Source of the DNA: Diplolepis rosae | Lineage: Eukaryota > Arthropoda > Insecta > Hymenoptera > Diplolepididae | Assembly (NCBI GenBank): GCA_030998225.1 | Contig: JAPYXD010000710.1 | Location: forward strand, 32,565,501 to 32,629,500 | Reading direction: 5' to 3' | DNA: 64,000 nucleotides | Shown: in pieces, positions 37,101-47,446 of the stretch | How positions within the stretch are numbered: position 1 is the first letter of the stretch | Layout: the number at the start of each line of letters is the position of its first letter | Translations under genes and position numbers: made by a program | The notes under the pieces: generated by a model | Told to the model about the DNA's origin: nothing | The model's database searches: none | The model's input: the letters and a program-made list of their open reading frames with translations, nothing else

Positions 37101-40100
37101 CTTCTTCTTATTCTTCTTCTTCTTCGTACAGCGTTAGCATCTTACTGGCAAAGCCTTGTACATTTGAACTGCGCATGCGTCTACTAAAATCCATTACTAC
37201 TACACAAGATCGATAAAATCAAAATGGCCGGGACTAGTCGTGACATATCAAGTGTAATGACTAGCGCCGCAAACAACTAAAATACTAGATTAGATTCGAG
37301 TGTACGCATAAAAACTCGTATACGCACCGGAGTCACATAAAATAGAATACGTGCCAATGCACACAATTCGGGAAGTTACGAGACTCGCAACAACCCTTAT
37401 TGTGCGCCTAGGCACGTAATATACTATTAAACCAATTCTGTGTTGCTGTCTTCCCTGGCGAGTTAAGTAAAATTATTTTTTTATTCGTAAAGAAGCCGAA
37501 TATAATTGGTAATATGACTGTTACAAAACTTTTCAAAGTAGTTTGCATAGTTAAATAAATGTGTATTTTAAGAATCTTCTTATATTTATCATGCAACGCA
37601 ATTTATAACATTCATATGACGTAAAGTCAGTCTATACTTGCGGATATTGACTCAAGACCGAAAATAAATATGTGAAAGCCGTATAATTGATCTATATTTT
37701 TTATACAAGTAATATATAGCGAGAAATATAATGTAGTGAAGATGAATTTGATCACGTCCGGGCGGAATTCCCGTATTATACATTTTTTTTTAACATGACT
37801 AATTTTTCTCAAGAAAACGAGCAGACTTTAAGATTATCAAGCGATGCTGACGTTTCCATCGCCGCGTTCTTCTTTTGATCACACCAAATTACACTTTGAA
37901 TTACGTCAATATGTAAGCTAACTTTACGGTTTTCTTTTTACTATGATGATAAATATTAATTTACTTTTCAGAAGATTATTAATACATCAGAATTTTCACT
38001 GGTTGAGTATACATATGCAGCAACAATAACCAAGAGAAATATTGTTTAGTAATGATTTCAAATTAAGTCGAATGCATTTTTTTCCCACAGAAAAATTTCA
38101 AATTTTCTAAAATTTCAGAGCTTTATTATTTGATACCAACTAAAACTGATAACAAAAAAAGATATTAGAAATTTTTCATAATTTAAAAAAAAAGTTTGCC
38201 AGTGTTTTTTTTTACACTGTGAAAGATTTATATACGCTGTGTTACAACTAAATTACATCACAAAGCCATCACACCAACGGAATTCTCTACTTGAACCTAT
38301 TTCTGCACATAAAATTAATGTCATTTAGGTGCCAAACGACAAAATTCACGAAACACCGGATTTCAAAACCTAAACAAACCCTTTAAAAAATTGTATTTTC
38401 TATTTTTCCATGACAGAAAATACATTCATATCGTTAGTTCCCACGGTAAACGGAAGATCTACCGTTGATGGAATCTTAATTACCCTAATGCATGTGCTAG
38501 TTCCGACTGGTACTTTCCATTCTGACATACATTTAAGAAATCCAAAGTTTTTTTCGAAAAACTTTTTATGTAGGCCTATGATACAAGGTGGACATCTGCC
38601 TGAAGATATAGGTATTGAAAATCAGCTTATCATTGAAACAGGGTTAGAAAGCCCTGTTGCAGTTGTAACCGTAAGTACTTTCAGATCAAATTCAAGGCTT
38701 AAGGGGTAACACCACTGTGGAACATGGATTTTGAAGGTCATTTTTCGAATTTTGTTTTAAAGAAAATTTATCATATATTAAAAATCCAAGTAGATGACTT
38801 TATTTTACATCTTTTAAGGTACGAAAATTAATTTTTTCAAAGTCATAAAAAACAAAATGGCGCCTGTAGAGAACGACGCGTGCACCACTGCTTTTCAGAG
38901 AGGCCTCCACGGCTTCACTTTTTTTACATCGCCATTAATGTGAAACATACATAAAAAAATGTTTCTTAATCTATGAACTAAAAGCCAGTGAACCACGTAC
39001 GGATATTTAGAAATATCAATTTAAAAAAAATGGCGTAAGTTTAAAAAAAAAATTTTTGTCAAAAAAAATCATGAAAAATTAGTTGTAAAATAAAAAGTTT
39101 TTATTATTTTGACAAAATGGTACGTAGCTCTCTAGAGAGAGATTTCAAATCGATGAGATAAAAATTGACTGAGTTATTTATGATGCCATTCGAAAAAAAG
39201 TGGTTTCAAGAAAAACGCGTTTAAAGTTTTAAAATGCCGTTTCGGGTCATTCGAGGGGCTAGGGGAGGAGCTCGGAATTCCATGGAACAGATTTTTTTTC
39301 AGGAATCGGACTTTTTGCCTCATATTTTAGAAGGTTCAAAGCATCTTTTAAGCCAATTAAAGAAAAAATGATTTTTTGAAAATTCTACAGTGGTGTTACC
39401 CCTTAAGACCTAATTCACTTGGATTTTATTTTGCATTAAATCGTTTAGAAATGGTCTTTCGAATAAATTAGTTTAATTTTCCTAGATGAAGGAACCGATA
39501 AATCTGCCAATTATTCGGTTCACAGCAAATGAGATAAAGCCTGGAGATAGGGTTTCAGTACTACTTATCAATGAGGTAGGAATAAATAATCAACAAAGTA
39601 TTAATACGACAATACTAACTATTGCTATTTGAATACTGCTTTGTAACTCTCTTGGCCTCAGCACAATGCTGCCAAGACACTAAAAAATCTAAGTTTATCT
39701 GGTATGGAAAATCCATATGAGTTATTAATTTAAGAATAAGAAGGGTGAAAAAAATTAGCTGGGCATCAAATCTAGGACATGGCCTTAATTTTAAATCCTT
39801 TTACCATGCAAAAATTACAGTAAGGCTCTTATCACTTTAAAGTTAGGCTTTTTTAACGCTGCTGAAAAGGCTTTTGTAAGATTGAAAAGTTTTTTTACAA
39901 TACTATTACAACTTTGATATAATTCATTCATTTGGAGCGTTGGAGTTAAATTTTTGAATTAAAAAAGGCATATAATATACACGGTGACCCATTCTAATCT
40001 ATAATCCCAAATATCTTCTAAAATACTTTATCTTCAAAAAAATGGTTCGGACAAAGGTTGACCTGGACCGAGGGGGACATTTGACTGTACCATCAATTTT

Positions 40101-41357
40101 GACCATGAGGTCAATTTTCAAGGTCAAATGGAGGTAAGACCCTTTTCTTAAATGAGAACCCCTATTTTTGACTTTGGAAAAGACCTTGAAAAGGTAACAA
40201 ATTAAGGTCAAATGTCTAAGAAACGACCAGATGCCCTTTTTCTGAATTGTCTTGGTTTTTCGGGGTAAACAAACGTTCAAGATGCTTCACAAAAGTCGAT
40301 GAAATGTTAAGGTGTACATCACCTTGACCATCATGACTCAACCTTTCATACAACTTCATGCTCTATTTGTACCAGAAATTAATTTCAATGAATAAAAGAA
40401 TGTCAATCATGTGAGAAATTAGCATCCATGATTACAACAATTATCTTCACTGAAGTTTCATATAAAAAACTGACTAAAACGAGTTGACCAGTTCCGATAA
40501 TACTGTAACAAGCTATAAAGTAACAATAAGTTAATTTCGCTCTATTTTAGTCTTACTAAAAATCTCAACGTTAGGCTGAACATTGGGTAGTTGTCTATTC
40601 AAAATATTTTAAAAATTTTTTCCTGCAGAAAAAAATTTTGCAACGTACTAATATTTTTTGAAACTAAATAATCACATTGTATTTTCTATAATGATTTCCA
40701 ATTGGTTGGCTCATTTGAAATTCTATTACTTGTATGGCCGCGACGTTGGAACTATCATTGAGTCTAATGTTTAACCTAACATTAGGATTTTCAGTAAGTT
40801 TTCCTATACCAAATCAACAATAGGGTATTTTCATAAAAAAATAGTGTTGTTCCAGCATAATACTAACAGCAAATTTTAGCTAGACAGGCAGTTTTTTGCT
40901 AAAAGGTAATAAAAACTGTACGTTTGGTTGTTTTAGAGAATTCAATTGGAGGTTCAACGAGCCTACAAGGAAGTATTTGTAAAGCCCTATCCACCTGGTG
41001 TGCGATTGGATGATGTGAGTAGATAGAACTACAATAATTTATGTAATGAGCTTGAAAAAAATTATAAATCTATCTTCCTAACATTAAAATTTAACAACTA
41101 GGAAGGAAATTTCATTCTTACATGCCTTTGCTCTTCAAGAGTAGTTGAATATTTGAAACTTCGTTATATTTCAGGAAGATATCAATGGCTTTTTATTGGC
41201 CAATAACGATGGACTTATTGGAGTTTATAATTCTGCAAACACGGGACGACAACTGGTACCTGGGGTTTTGAAGACTGTCTATACTGTTCTTAAACCTTAT
41301 CTAACTGAAATTGAGGAATACGTGAACCAAAAAGGCTGTTGCCTCTTATATGTATGA
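34075..41357 (+). CDS. secreted protein of unknown function, five exons
   Basis: I assembled this gene from splice signals. Exons are 34075-34147, 38417-38670, 39486-39575, 40937-41014 and 41175-41357 (stop TGA). Junction 1 is phase 1; the other three are phase 0. All introns are GT...AG. The product is about 225 residues: a signal peptide (MKSLICGVFCVILAAAILDEAHS) followed by a soluble domain that I do not recognise, ending GCCLLYV. An AATAAA lies at 41420-41425. Intron 1 (4.3 kb) holds a MITE and an inverted copy of a promoter-like repeat, intron 2 a TTAA MITE, and intron 3 a GGTCA-rich block. A second copy of exon 1 at 62909 shows the gene is duplicated. The joins are predictions; the skipping from exon 1 to 38417 is the least certain. 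Confidence 0.6.
34967..35576. mobile_element. fold-back MITE, TTAAGGTAGTT family, copy 3
   Basis: It lies in intron 1 of the host gene. The right end ATCAACTACCTTAA and left end GAGGTAGTTTTTATCCAC are inverted. The arms contain the same blocks as 1528-2160. The right terminus is the best-preserved end of the family in this window. Confidence 0.7.
36948..37430 (-). repeat. promoter-like repeat, inverted copy in intron 1
   Basis: The reverse complement matches about 62400-62842 almost throughout, including GCGCATGCGC words, a GAAGAAGAAGAA run, AAAATGGCCGGGAC and a block near ATTACGTGCCTAGGCGC also seen at 42866-42905. It carries potential NRF1-type and YY1/Pho-type sites. Confidence 0.65.
38417..38670 (+). 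CDS. exon 2 of the secreted-protein gene
   Basis: A pyrimidine-rich acceptor TTTTTCCATGACAG precedes it and GTAAGT follows. The open frame includes LVPTVNGRSTVDG and HLPEDIGIENQLI. It accepts the phase-1 G from exon 1. The ATG at 38410 lies in the intron and is not the start. Confidence 0.6.
38699..39406. mobile_element. TTAA-flanked MITE, GGGGTAACACCACTGT ends
   Basis: It sits in intron 2 of the host gene just after the donor. TTAA and GGGGTAACACCACTGT are mirrored exactly at the right end. The interior shares AAACGCGTTTAAAGTTT (complement) with 10709-11418 and 43844-44435. Confidence 0.8.
39486..39575 (+). CDS. exon 3 of the secreted-protein gene
   Basis: A 90-nt phase-0 exon between CCTAG and GTAGG. 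The frame reads 30 residues including NLPIIRFTANEIKPGDRVSV with no stop. Confidence 0.6.
40040..40335. repeat. GGTCA/TGACC half-site-rich intronic block
   Basis: In intron 3, AGGTCA or TTGACC words recur at about 40057, 40096, 40110, 40121, 40203 and 40325, in both orientations. It may be a diverged repeat family or a cluster of nuclear-receptor-type half sites. Confidence 0.3.
40937..41014 (+). CDS. exon 4 of the secreted-protein gene
   Basis: A 78-nt phase-0 exon between TTGTTTTAG and GTGAGT. It reads 26 residues including EVQRAYKEVFVKPYPPG. Confidence 0.6.
41175..41357 (+). CDS. exon 5 (terminal) of the secreted-protein gene
   Basis: Acceptor ATATTTCAG, 60 codons then TGA. Residues include GVYNSANTGRQLVPG and end in QKGCCLLYV. 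A poly(A) signal follows 63 bp later. Confidence 0.65.
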   Translation, partial: EDINGFLLANNDGLIGVYNSANTGRQLVPGVLKTVYTVLKPYLTEIEEYVNQKGCCLLYV

Positions 41358-41820
41358 AATACTGTTCAAAATTCTGAAGCTAATGACTTGAACAAAAATA
41401 ATCAATGTAATAATTTAAAAATAAAAAATTGAGAATTAATTACAGAAAAAAAAAAAGATTTAAACCTTCATTCGGATGATTTCTGCCACATATATATAAA
41501 ATATCGTGTTTTCATTTGGATCTAGAGAGATCTTAAATCCTATTGAGTTATGAAAGAAAACATTCTTATCGATACTTATTGTTACAGTTCCAAAAGAATA
41601 GTTTTGATTAGTTATGAACTTGAAGCAGGAGTACACGAGGGCTAAGAATAGATAATGGAGACGAATTTATTTTAGTAGCAAAGTTAACATATAAGTTAAT
41701 GAAACAGTAATAATTGCCTAGTTTATATTGTATTTATCGTATTTTAAATTTATACAAGACTTCTATTACGAAATTATTACAAATTTTATGAAGTTAATTA
41801 CAAGAATTTAAATATCAAAT

Positions 41821-42308
41821 CAATGCATATAAATATGGCACGGGCAATTTCTAAAAATAACAAACGAGAGAGAAAGAGAGGTTCGGTACCTTATGAGTTT
41901 TTTAAGTTCCCTTAAGTAATCCTCACAGGTGTGACTGAGATGCGATTCCCACACGTGTGACTGCGATGGAGTGAATATCCCACAGGTGTGACAAGGACAC
42001 AGCAACTATTCTTCTTGACACTGAGTCTAAGATCCTTTCAAGGATAGTAAAATGGACCACGGTGAATTTATGACTTGTTTAACTGAACTAAGCGGGTACT
42101 TCAGGCTGTGAATCCTTTTAAGTTTTTAGAAATTTGGCACACTTATTTCTGCTCACAAGACTAGCTTTACCCTTGGCGGCGTGTCCTTTTTATATTATAT
42201 TTTCAGGTGACGTCACGCATTGTGCAGTATCCCGCTGTGTGTGACGTAGTTATACCTCCCTCTCTCTTCCTCCCCCCCTCTCCCTTACTTTTTAGTAAGT
42301 AATGGAAA
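41821..42308 (-). repeat. diverged solo/partial LTR related to the 16-kb element
   Basis: On the minus strand it carries the same landmarks in the same order as the intact LTRs. They are TACGTCACAC, a CCCGCTG/GCAGCGGG-type block, GTGACGTCAC, a TATAATATAAAAAGGACACGCC-like TATA region, CTAGTCTTGTGAGC, GATCTTAGA, three CACACCTGTG-type units, then GGTACCGAA and GTGCCAT. It lacks recognisable matches to the first 60 bp or so and to the last third of the LTR. No internal element sequence flanks it. Confidence 0.75.
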
Positions 42309-42824
42309 TTTTTAATTTTTGATATCGCAATTACGTTAAAAGATATTAACACACGTATAAAACTAGATGTTGAAAAGCAGATACTAAAAATGCGAATAGT
42401 TACAGATAAACGTAACAGTATCGTCATCCGGCAACACTGTTCCCTTTCTCCAGCTTGTCTGCTGTAGGTACTCGACACACATGCACACACAACCAGCTTG
42501 GAAGCATACGTGAAATTGCCGGCAGAATATTTTCTTTTCCTCGCTTCAACCAGTCTCGAATTTCGACGCACTTCATAGTCTAAAGTTTTGTTCTTTATAA
42601 ATCTTCGTCTTCATCTCACTTGACCTGACATTTTTTTAACTGTTAACAATAACCTTTGACATCCAGCTATTCAAACACATATCACAGTTAGGTTTGAATT
42701 GCAGTGTTGCACGATCTACAATATTACAATATTATAAAATTGACTTGAGATTCAGTATCAAATTACAAGAAATAAACTTAAATGTATGCGGTAAATATAA
42801 GAGCGAGTGCGAATCAACATTAAT

Positions 42825-42842
42825 GGGGGGGGGGGGGGGGGG
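42825..42842 (+). repeat. poly-G tract (18 G)
   Basis: An uninterrupted G run, potentially unstable and quadruplex-prone. It is not adjacent to an LTR end, so I do not read it as a polypurine tract. Confidence 0.8.
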
Positions 42843-42865
42843 AATAGGGATAGATGCTAACTATG

Positions 42866-43085
42866 GCAGAATAGTATATTACGTGCCTCGGCGCACAATG
42901 AGGGTTATTGCGTGATGAGCGACAATGCTCGCAGGAGATCGAAGCCAAGGCGTAATCGAGGCGTAGGTGAGACGAAGCTGAGACAAAGCCGAGACCAGCC
43001 CCCTGAATCTTGCCTCCAAATGCATGAGAAAAAAATTACGTGAAAGTTGACTGCCGCCGGTGGCGGCGCTGACCGTTCATAGGCC
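42866..43085 (+). repeat. partial copy of the promoter-like repeat
   Basis: The start ATTACGTGCCTCGGCGCACA matches the outer end of the copy at 36948-37430. The following GAGACGAAGC... and GGGGGCTGG-type words match 62350-62400 in part and in different order. This indicates a rearranged repeat family. Confidence 0.45.
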
Positions 43086-43843
43086 CTAGATTCAAAAAAA
43101 TGCGTGGTAAAAAGCATAAATATTTAATTTTCTCTTAATAAAAACTATTTGATCGCATTTTCTTATACATGACAATAATCTAATAAGATCTTCATACTTT
43201 TTAGAAAAATTTATTCTCTTCGAAAAGGTTAAGAAATTCACTTTAGGCAAAAATATAATTTCCAAATTCTGGCGGGAATTGCATTATTAGTGTCATGTTC
43301 TTTATTTTATAATTGTTTTCAGTTACTTTAAATATAAATATTAATAATTAACATCGTAATTATAAAATTACAATAAATATAATATAGTATATATAATATA
43401 TATTACTACTGTAATTAAGTGAAAATTTTTTAAAAATATAAACATTTCAAAAATACTGTTTGGAATTTGAACTGATAATTTGTTAATATTATCCTATGAA
43501 ATAAATGATTAATCAATTAAATATATTAATAATATATTATTATTATTATATATTATAGTTCATATCAGTGAAATAGTTGAGGTCTCTCATAAGTGCTCTG
43601 AAAAAATTTCTTTATCTACAAATATACTTTACTTATTTTTCTACTTATGTATTCATAACATATTTAATCAATTTTTTGTCATTTATTAATTTTTTTATTT
43701 ACTTCTTTTTTATTTATCTGCGTTGAATTATTTTATTTTGAAATTCATGTATCGTAAAATTATAAATTTGAGATTTTAATTTCTATTACTTTAGGAATTC
43801 CGTGTAATTCAGTAAAACTGTAGGCATTAAAAAGTAAGGAATC

Positions 43844-44435
43844 TTAAGGGAGGATTCTACTTTGTTGGGTAAAAAAAATCGATTTTTTTTACGTAAAAAT
43901 GTTCCTTAGTATCATAGAAATACTGCCCTAAAATTTTGTTAAGAAATTCGAAATAGAAAGAATGTTATAGCTGTATTTATAATGGTACCTACGTAAGACA
44001 AAACTGTTTGTAAAAACTTTAAACGCGTTTATCTCAAAACCACGTTTTTCGACCTAACGGAAGTGATTCAAGACGTTCTAATTGACCAATCGTTACCACA
44101 TTTGGCACAAATGTGTATCAGGGTTGTGTGCAAAAAGTGAACCACAATCGTCAAAAAATATTAACAATTGCTAGTTTTACATAATAATTTGTGACAAAAA
44201 ATTTGAAAAAAATCAAGAATTTTTTTGAAAAATTCATAACATTTATTTTTCCATTATTATTAAATGATCGTGGTTCATTATATGCAGAAATCGGTACAGA
44301 TTAAGAATATTTATGAATAAATGTCTTTTTAAAACCATACTAAATTGTAGTTTTCTATCTTTAATAGTTTCCTAAAAACAAGTTTCTAAAAAATCATCGA
44401 TTTTTTTTATTCAACAAAGTAGAATCCTCCCTTAA
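43844..44435. mobile_element. TTAA-flanked MITE, GGGAGGATTCTACTTTGTT ends
   Basis: TTAA plus GGGAGGATTCTACTTTGTT is mirrored exactly at the right end. AAACTTTAAACGCGTTT inside links it to the elements at 10709 and 38699. Confidence 0.8.
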
Positions 44436-45010
44436 TTAACAAAAAACTGAACTTATATTCTTTTTTAAAGTCCAAAACTTTATTCTAATATCAAAATTGT
44501 TAGAAATCAGAAATTTGTTTCCCTTTTAACACACACGGAAAAAAATAATTAGCTGCATTAGCTAAATATTCGCTACCACAGCTAAGAAAGTTACTTGATA
44601 TACGGACAGCGAATATCTTAGCTGCTAATACTAACGTCTATTCGCTACAGTACTTTAGTGATGACAGCTAATTTACGTTAGCACTGGTAACAACGATTGT
44701 GAGCAGTAGCCTATCGGTCGTGTTATCTTCCTGTTCTAACAGCGTTTGAAGTACTAGTTAATTTTATTAGCAATTGCTGCAAATAGAGGTAGCACTCAAA
44801 ATCATTGATTTTGAACTTCCAAACCTACATTTAAATACAGTTACACCTGGGTGCTTAAGAAAAAAATGATCTCGTAACCCTTCTATACTCACAAAAGTCT
44901 GCTGGCAAGTTATGTCAAAACAACTAATTTCTTGCGACATATCGTAACCTGCAAAATTAAAAACGAAAAAAAACTGATTCAGTTCTAACCTTAATCACAG
45001 CAAAATTTTT

Positions 45011-45014
45011 CAAG
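45011..45014. other. target-site duplication, left copy (CAAG)
   Basis: CAAG immediately before the 5' LTR is repeated exactly at 61238-61241 after the 3' LTR. Four base pairs is the usual Ty3/Gypsy duplication length. Confidence 0.85.
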
Positions 45015-45162
45015 TGTCACGTCCCGCGACGCATTAGAATGTACTATAGGCATAGGCTAGGTCTAGAGAGAAATCTGGGGAAATTACTAAAAGAGAGAGA
45101 AAACCACCTATTGAAAAGAGAGGTATAACTACGTCACACGCAGCGGGAGACTGCGCAACGCG

Positions 45163-45216
45163 TGACGTCACCAAAAAATATAATATAAAAAGGACACGCC
45201 GCCAAGGGAAAACTAG
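45163..45216 (+). promoter_or_regulatory. LTR core promoter: CRE-like palindrome, TATA box, start region
   Basis: TGACGTCA (45163-45170) is followed by TATAAAA (45184-45190) and, about 28 bp further, CTAGTCTTGTGAGC. All three are kept in the diverged LTR at 41821-42308 despite extensive change elsewhere. This supports function. The start site itself is inferred from spacing. Confidence 0.65.
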
Positions 45217-45392
45217 TCTTGTGAGCAAAATTAAGTGCGGGAAATTTCTAAAATCTTAAAAGGATTCACAGCGTGAGATACGTGTTTAGTTCAGTTTTCC
45301 GAAGAAACGTGTCGTAAATTCTCTGATTGTACTTTCAATCTTTGAAAGGATCTTAGAGTCAGTGTAGAGTGAAATAACTATTCTTGTCCTCC

Positions 45393-45503
45393 TCACACCA
45401 GTGGGATATTTGTTTCTGTCTTCCTCACACCAGTGGGATACCTATTGCTGTCTTCGTCGCACCAGTGGAAGAATCTTTCTCTCTCCCTCACACCTGTGAG
45501 GAT
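45393..45503 (+). promoter_or_regulatory. four phased TCACACC(A/T)GTG repeats in the LTR
   Basis: Units start at 45393, 45425, 45457 and 45488 (period 32, 32, 31): TCACACCAGTGGGATA twice, TCGCACCAGTGGAAGA, and TCACACCTGTGAGGAT. The diverged LTR keeps three such units. The core looks like E-box/T-box half sites. Position downstream of transcription start recalls the repeated insulator-protein sites of gypsy 5' leaders, an analogy only. Confidence 0.55.
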
Positions 45504-45747
45504 CATTCATAAAAAAGGGACTATTCACAACTCAACAAAGGTACCGAAAATTCTCTCTATTCTTTACCTATTCCCTGTGCCATTGTTTGAATCATTGTAA
45601 AATTTTAACCTTGTTTATATCAGTGTTAATTTAAATAAATTCAATTTGTATTACTTTACTAATCATTGTGTACTTTTCATTGACTTATCCTCATCCCTAA
45701 GAGAGGATCATTCGATCCTAACTTAAAACGAGGAATCTTCGATCAAA

Positions 45748-45753
45748 GTAAGT
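45748..45753 (+). promoter_or_regulatory. splice donor in U5
   Basis: CAAA|GTAAGTAT is close to an ideal 5' splice site. The transcript between the inferred start (about 45212) and this donor contains no ATG that I could find, although AT-rich sequence of this length would normally hold several. The donor precedes the primer-binding site, so spliced mRNAs would lack it. Confidence 0.7.
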
Positions 45754-45790
45754 ATTTACGTACTTGTGACGTAACATACTTCCTTTTTTC

Positions 45791-45808
45791 TGGTGCATCG
45801 GCCGGGAA
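45791..45808 (+). other. primer-binding site, tRNA-Gly(GCC)
   Basis: TGGTGCATCGGCCGGGAA is the complement of the 3' end of insect tRNA-Gly(GCC) with its CCA. It lies 14 nt after the LTR end, a rather long spacer. Confidence 0.85.
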
Positions 45809-46688
45809 ACACAAGTCAATTGAAATTGAACACATTGGTTCTTAATAATAAATAAATAAATAAATAAATGATTATGAAATATTATTTCAACTTTAAAACT
45901 TAAAATTTCAATAAAATAGATTTGTTAGATCACAAAGGGATTTGACCTTGAGGCTAACCTTAATGATTTAATAATCAGATCATTTCTTTGAAATTTTATA
46001 ATTTATATAAATTGTTTAAAAATAAAATAAGTTTGAAAAATCACGCAGGGATCTGACCTTGAGGCTAACCTAAGTGATTAAGTAACTTATCTTATTTAAA
46101 AAGATATTCTAATTTGTTAACCAAGTTTTGATTTAAGTTAAAACAAACATAAAAAAAAACAGAATATTTTTATTTGCAAAAAAAAATTTTTTGTCCAAAG
46201 ATTTGCACTTAAGTTAACTTTTCCAATATAATAAAAATAATTTATGAATATTTCTAATGATCATTATTATAAACAAATTTGTTTAATTGTTATAAACAAT
46301 TTATAAATAAATAAAATAAATTATTTTAATTTTACATAAAGGGCACATGCAGTTGGTAAAGAAAAATATTTTATTATTTTAAGAAATTTATTATTAAAAA
46401 TTATAAATTTACAAACAATTGAGCGATTATTTATTTAATTTGAATATTTGAAATAATTATATTTTTATATCATTATTTTATTTTCAAATGACGAAATACA
46501 AATTTCATTTCAAATTATATTGTTATTAAAAATAAATAAACAAATTAAAAATAAATTTTACTAATCTCATTTTATTTTTCTTAAAAAACAAATTTTATAT
46601 ATAGTTTTTTTTATTGTTATAAACAAATTTAAAATAACAATAAACAATCAACGCTCAATACAAAATATTGTAAATTTATAATGACTCA
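45809..46688 (+). other. element leader, non-coding
   Basis: About 880 bp of very AT-rich sequence between the primer-binding site and the first ORF. It includes an (AAAT)n run near 45845-45870 and a pair of 44-bp direct repeats. It probably holds packaging/dimerisation signals; this is inference. Confidence 0.6.
45928..46081 (+). repeat. 44-bp direct repeat pair in the leader
   Basis: Copies at 45928-45971 and 46038-46081 share CTGACCTTGAGGCTAACCT-like cores with few differences and are much more GC-rich than the surroundings. Confidence 0.75.
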
Positions 46689-47195
46689 ATGTCAAAACCA
46701 AATATCCCTTTAGAATCTACCCCGAAAGTTATAACACGTAGTCAAGCTAAACACGATAGTCAGCTTGCAAAAATAGTAGATTTGAATCAAAAGGGTAATT
46801 TAAAAATAAAACCAATTAGAAATAGAGAATATTCAACTGATAATAAATGCCAAAATATCCCTGATCCAATCCCTACAGAACAAGAATTAGATAACACTCT
46901 TAAGTTAGATGATTCAAGTTTAGACAAGACTCTAATTAATAATCAAAATATATCACGTGAAAATTCAGAAAAAACTAGCGGCTTTCATTCAAGTTTCTGT
47001 CCAGATTTAAGCATTGTAACAGGATCCAGTAATCAAGATCAAACTCTAACGAATGAATTATCTTATTTTGACGAATTCAATTTGCTAAGCTCAACAGTAA
47101 TAACAGTAGATAATAAAACTTTGAAAGAAAGATTGGAAACCTCATTGGCACGCGAATCTATAATTAGTAACAACGAAAGCGACGTCTGCATTTAA
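46689..47195 (+). CDS. ORF1, 168 residues, gag position, no capsid domain
   Basis: It occupies the place of gag but is only 168 residues, hydrophilic and low in aromatic residues apart from the end, with VITRSQAKHDSQ near the N terminus. I see no capsid fold, zinc knuckle or protease motif. An upstream out-of-frame ATG at 46680 opens a tiny overlapping ORF. It may be the N-terminal remnant of Gag or a separate accessory protein. The following 250 bp are non-coding in the pol frame. Confidence 0.5.
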   Translation: MSKPNIPLESTPKVITRSQAKHDSQLAKIVDLNQKGNLKIKPIRNREYSTDNKCQNIPDPIPTEQELDNTLKLDDSSLDKTLINNQNISRENSEKTSGFHSSFCPDLSIVTGSSNQDQTLTNELSYFDEFNLLSSTVITVDNKTLKERLETSLARESIISNNESDVCI

Positions 47196-47446
47196 GTCTA
47201 CCAAACTATAATTGGCCACATCTAGGTTTATAATATCTTTGATATATCGTTCTCCCACTCCGAGGCCACTCGCCGCATCTAGGTTTATAATATCTTTGGG
47301 CATGTGTTGGCACAAACTGCATGGATTGCAAAATGCAGGATTCGTGTACATTTCCCTGAAGCGCTCTCTACCGCCTATATTTGATATATACTTGCAATTT
47401 TTGCCAACGCATTCCTTTCATAATCTTCGTCAAACATTGCTTTTAA
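47196..47446. other. junction segment replacing gag/protease sequence
   Basis: It contains a tandem-like repeat of CTAGGTTTATAATATCTTTG at 47222 and 47279. It is richer in GC than the neighbours. The minus strand reads two PKDIINLDA/IKDIINLDV units. Immediately after, the pol frame opens (stop at 47444) in the middle of what looks like the end of the protease (VLGSEFF). I infer a deletion with inserted filler; its source is unknown. Confidence 0.45.

Larger units (their letters stand above)
45015..45776 (+). repeat. 5' LTR (762 bp)
   Basis: It begins TGTCACGTCCC and ends GACGTAACA. By eye it is identical, without gaps, to 60476-61237. U3 contains TGACGTCA (45163-45170) and a TATA box (45184-45190). 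R probably starts near 45212, AATAAA lies at 45634-45639, and a splice donor lies at 45748. Four repeat units with a 31-32-bp period lie downstream of the start site. Identical LTRs indicate a recent insertion. Confidence 0.93.

Noticed and set aside
45034..45228. 64-residue minus-strand ORF in both LTRs
   Set aside because: Identical only because the LTRs are identical; it runs across the promoter and has no domain.
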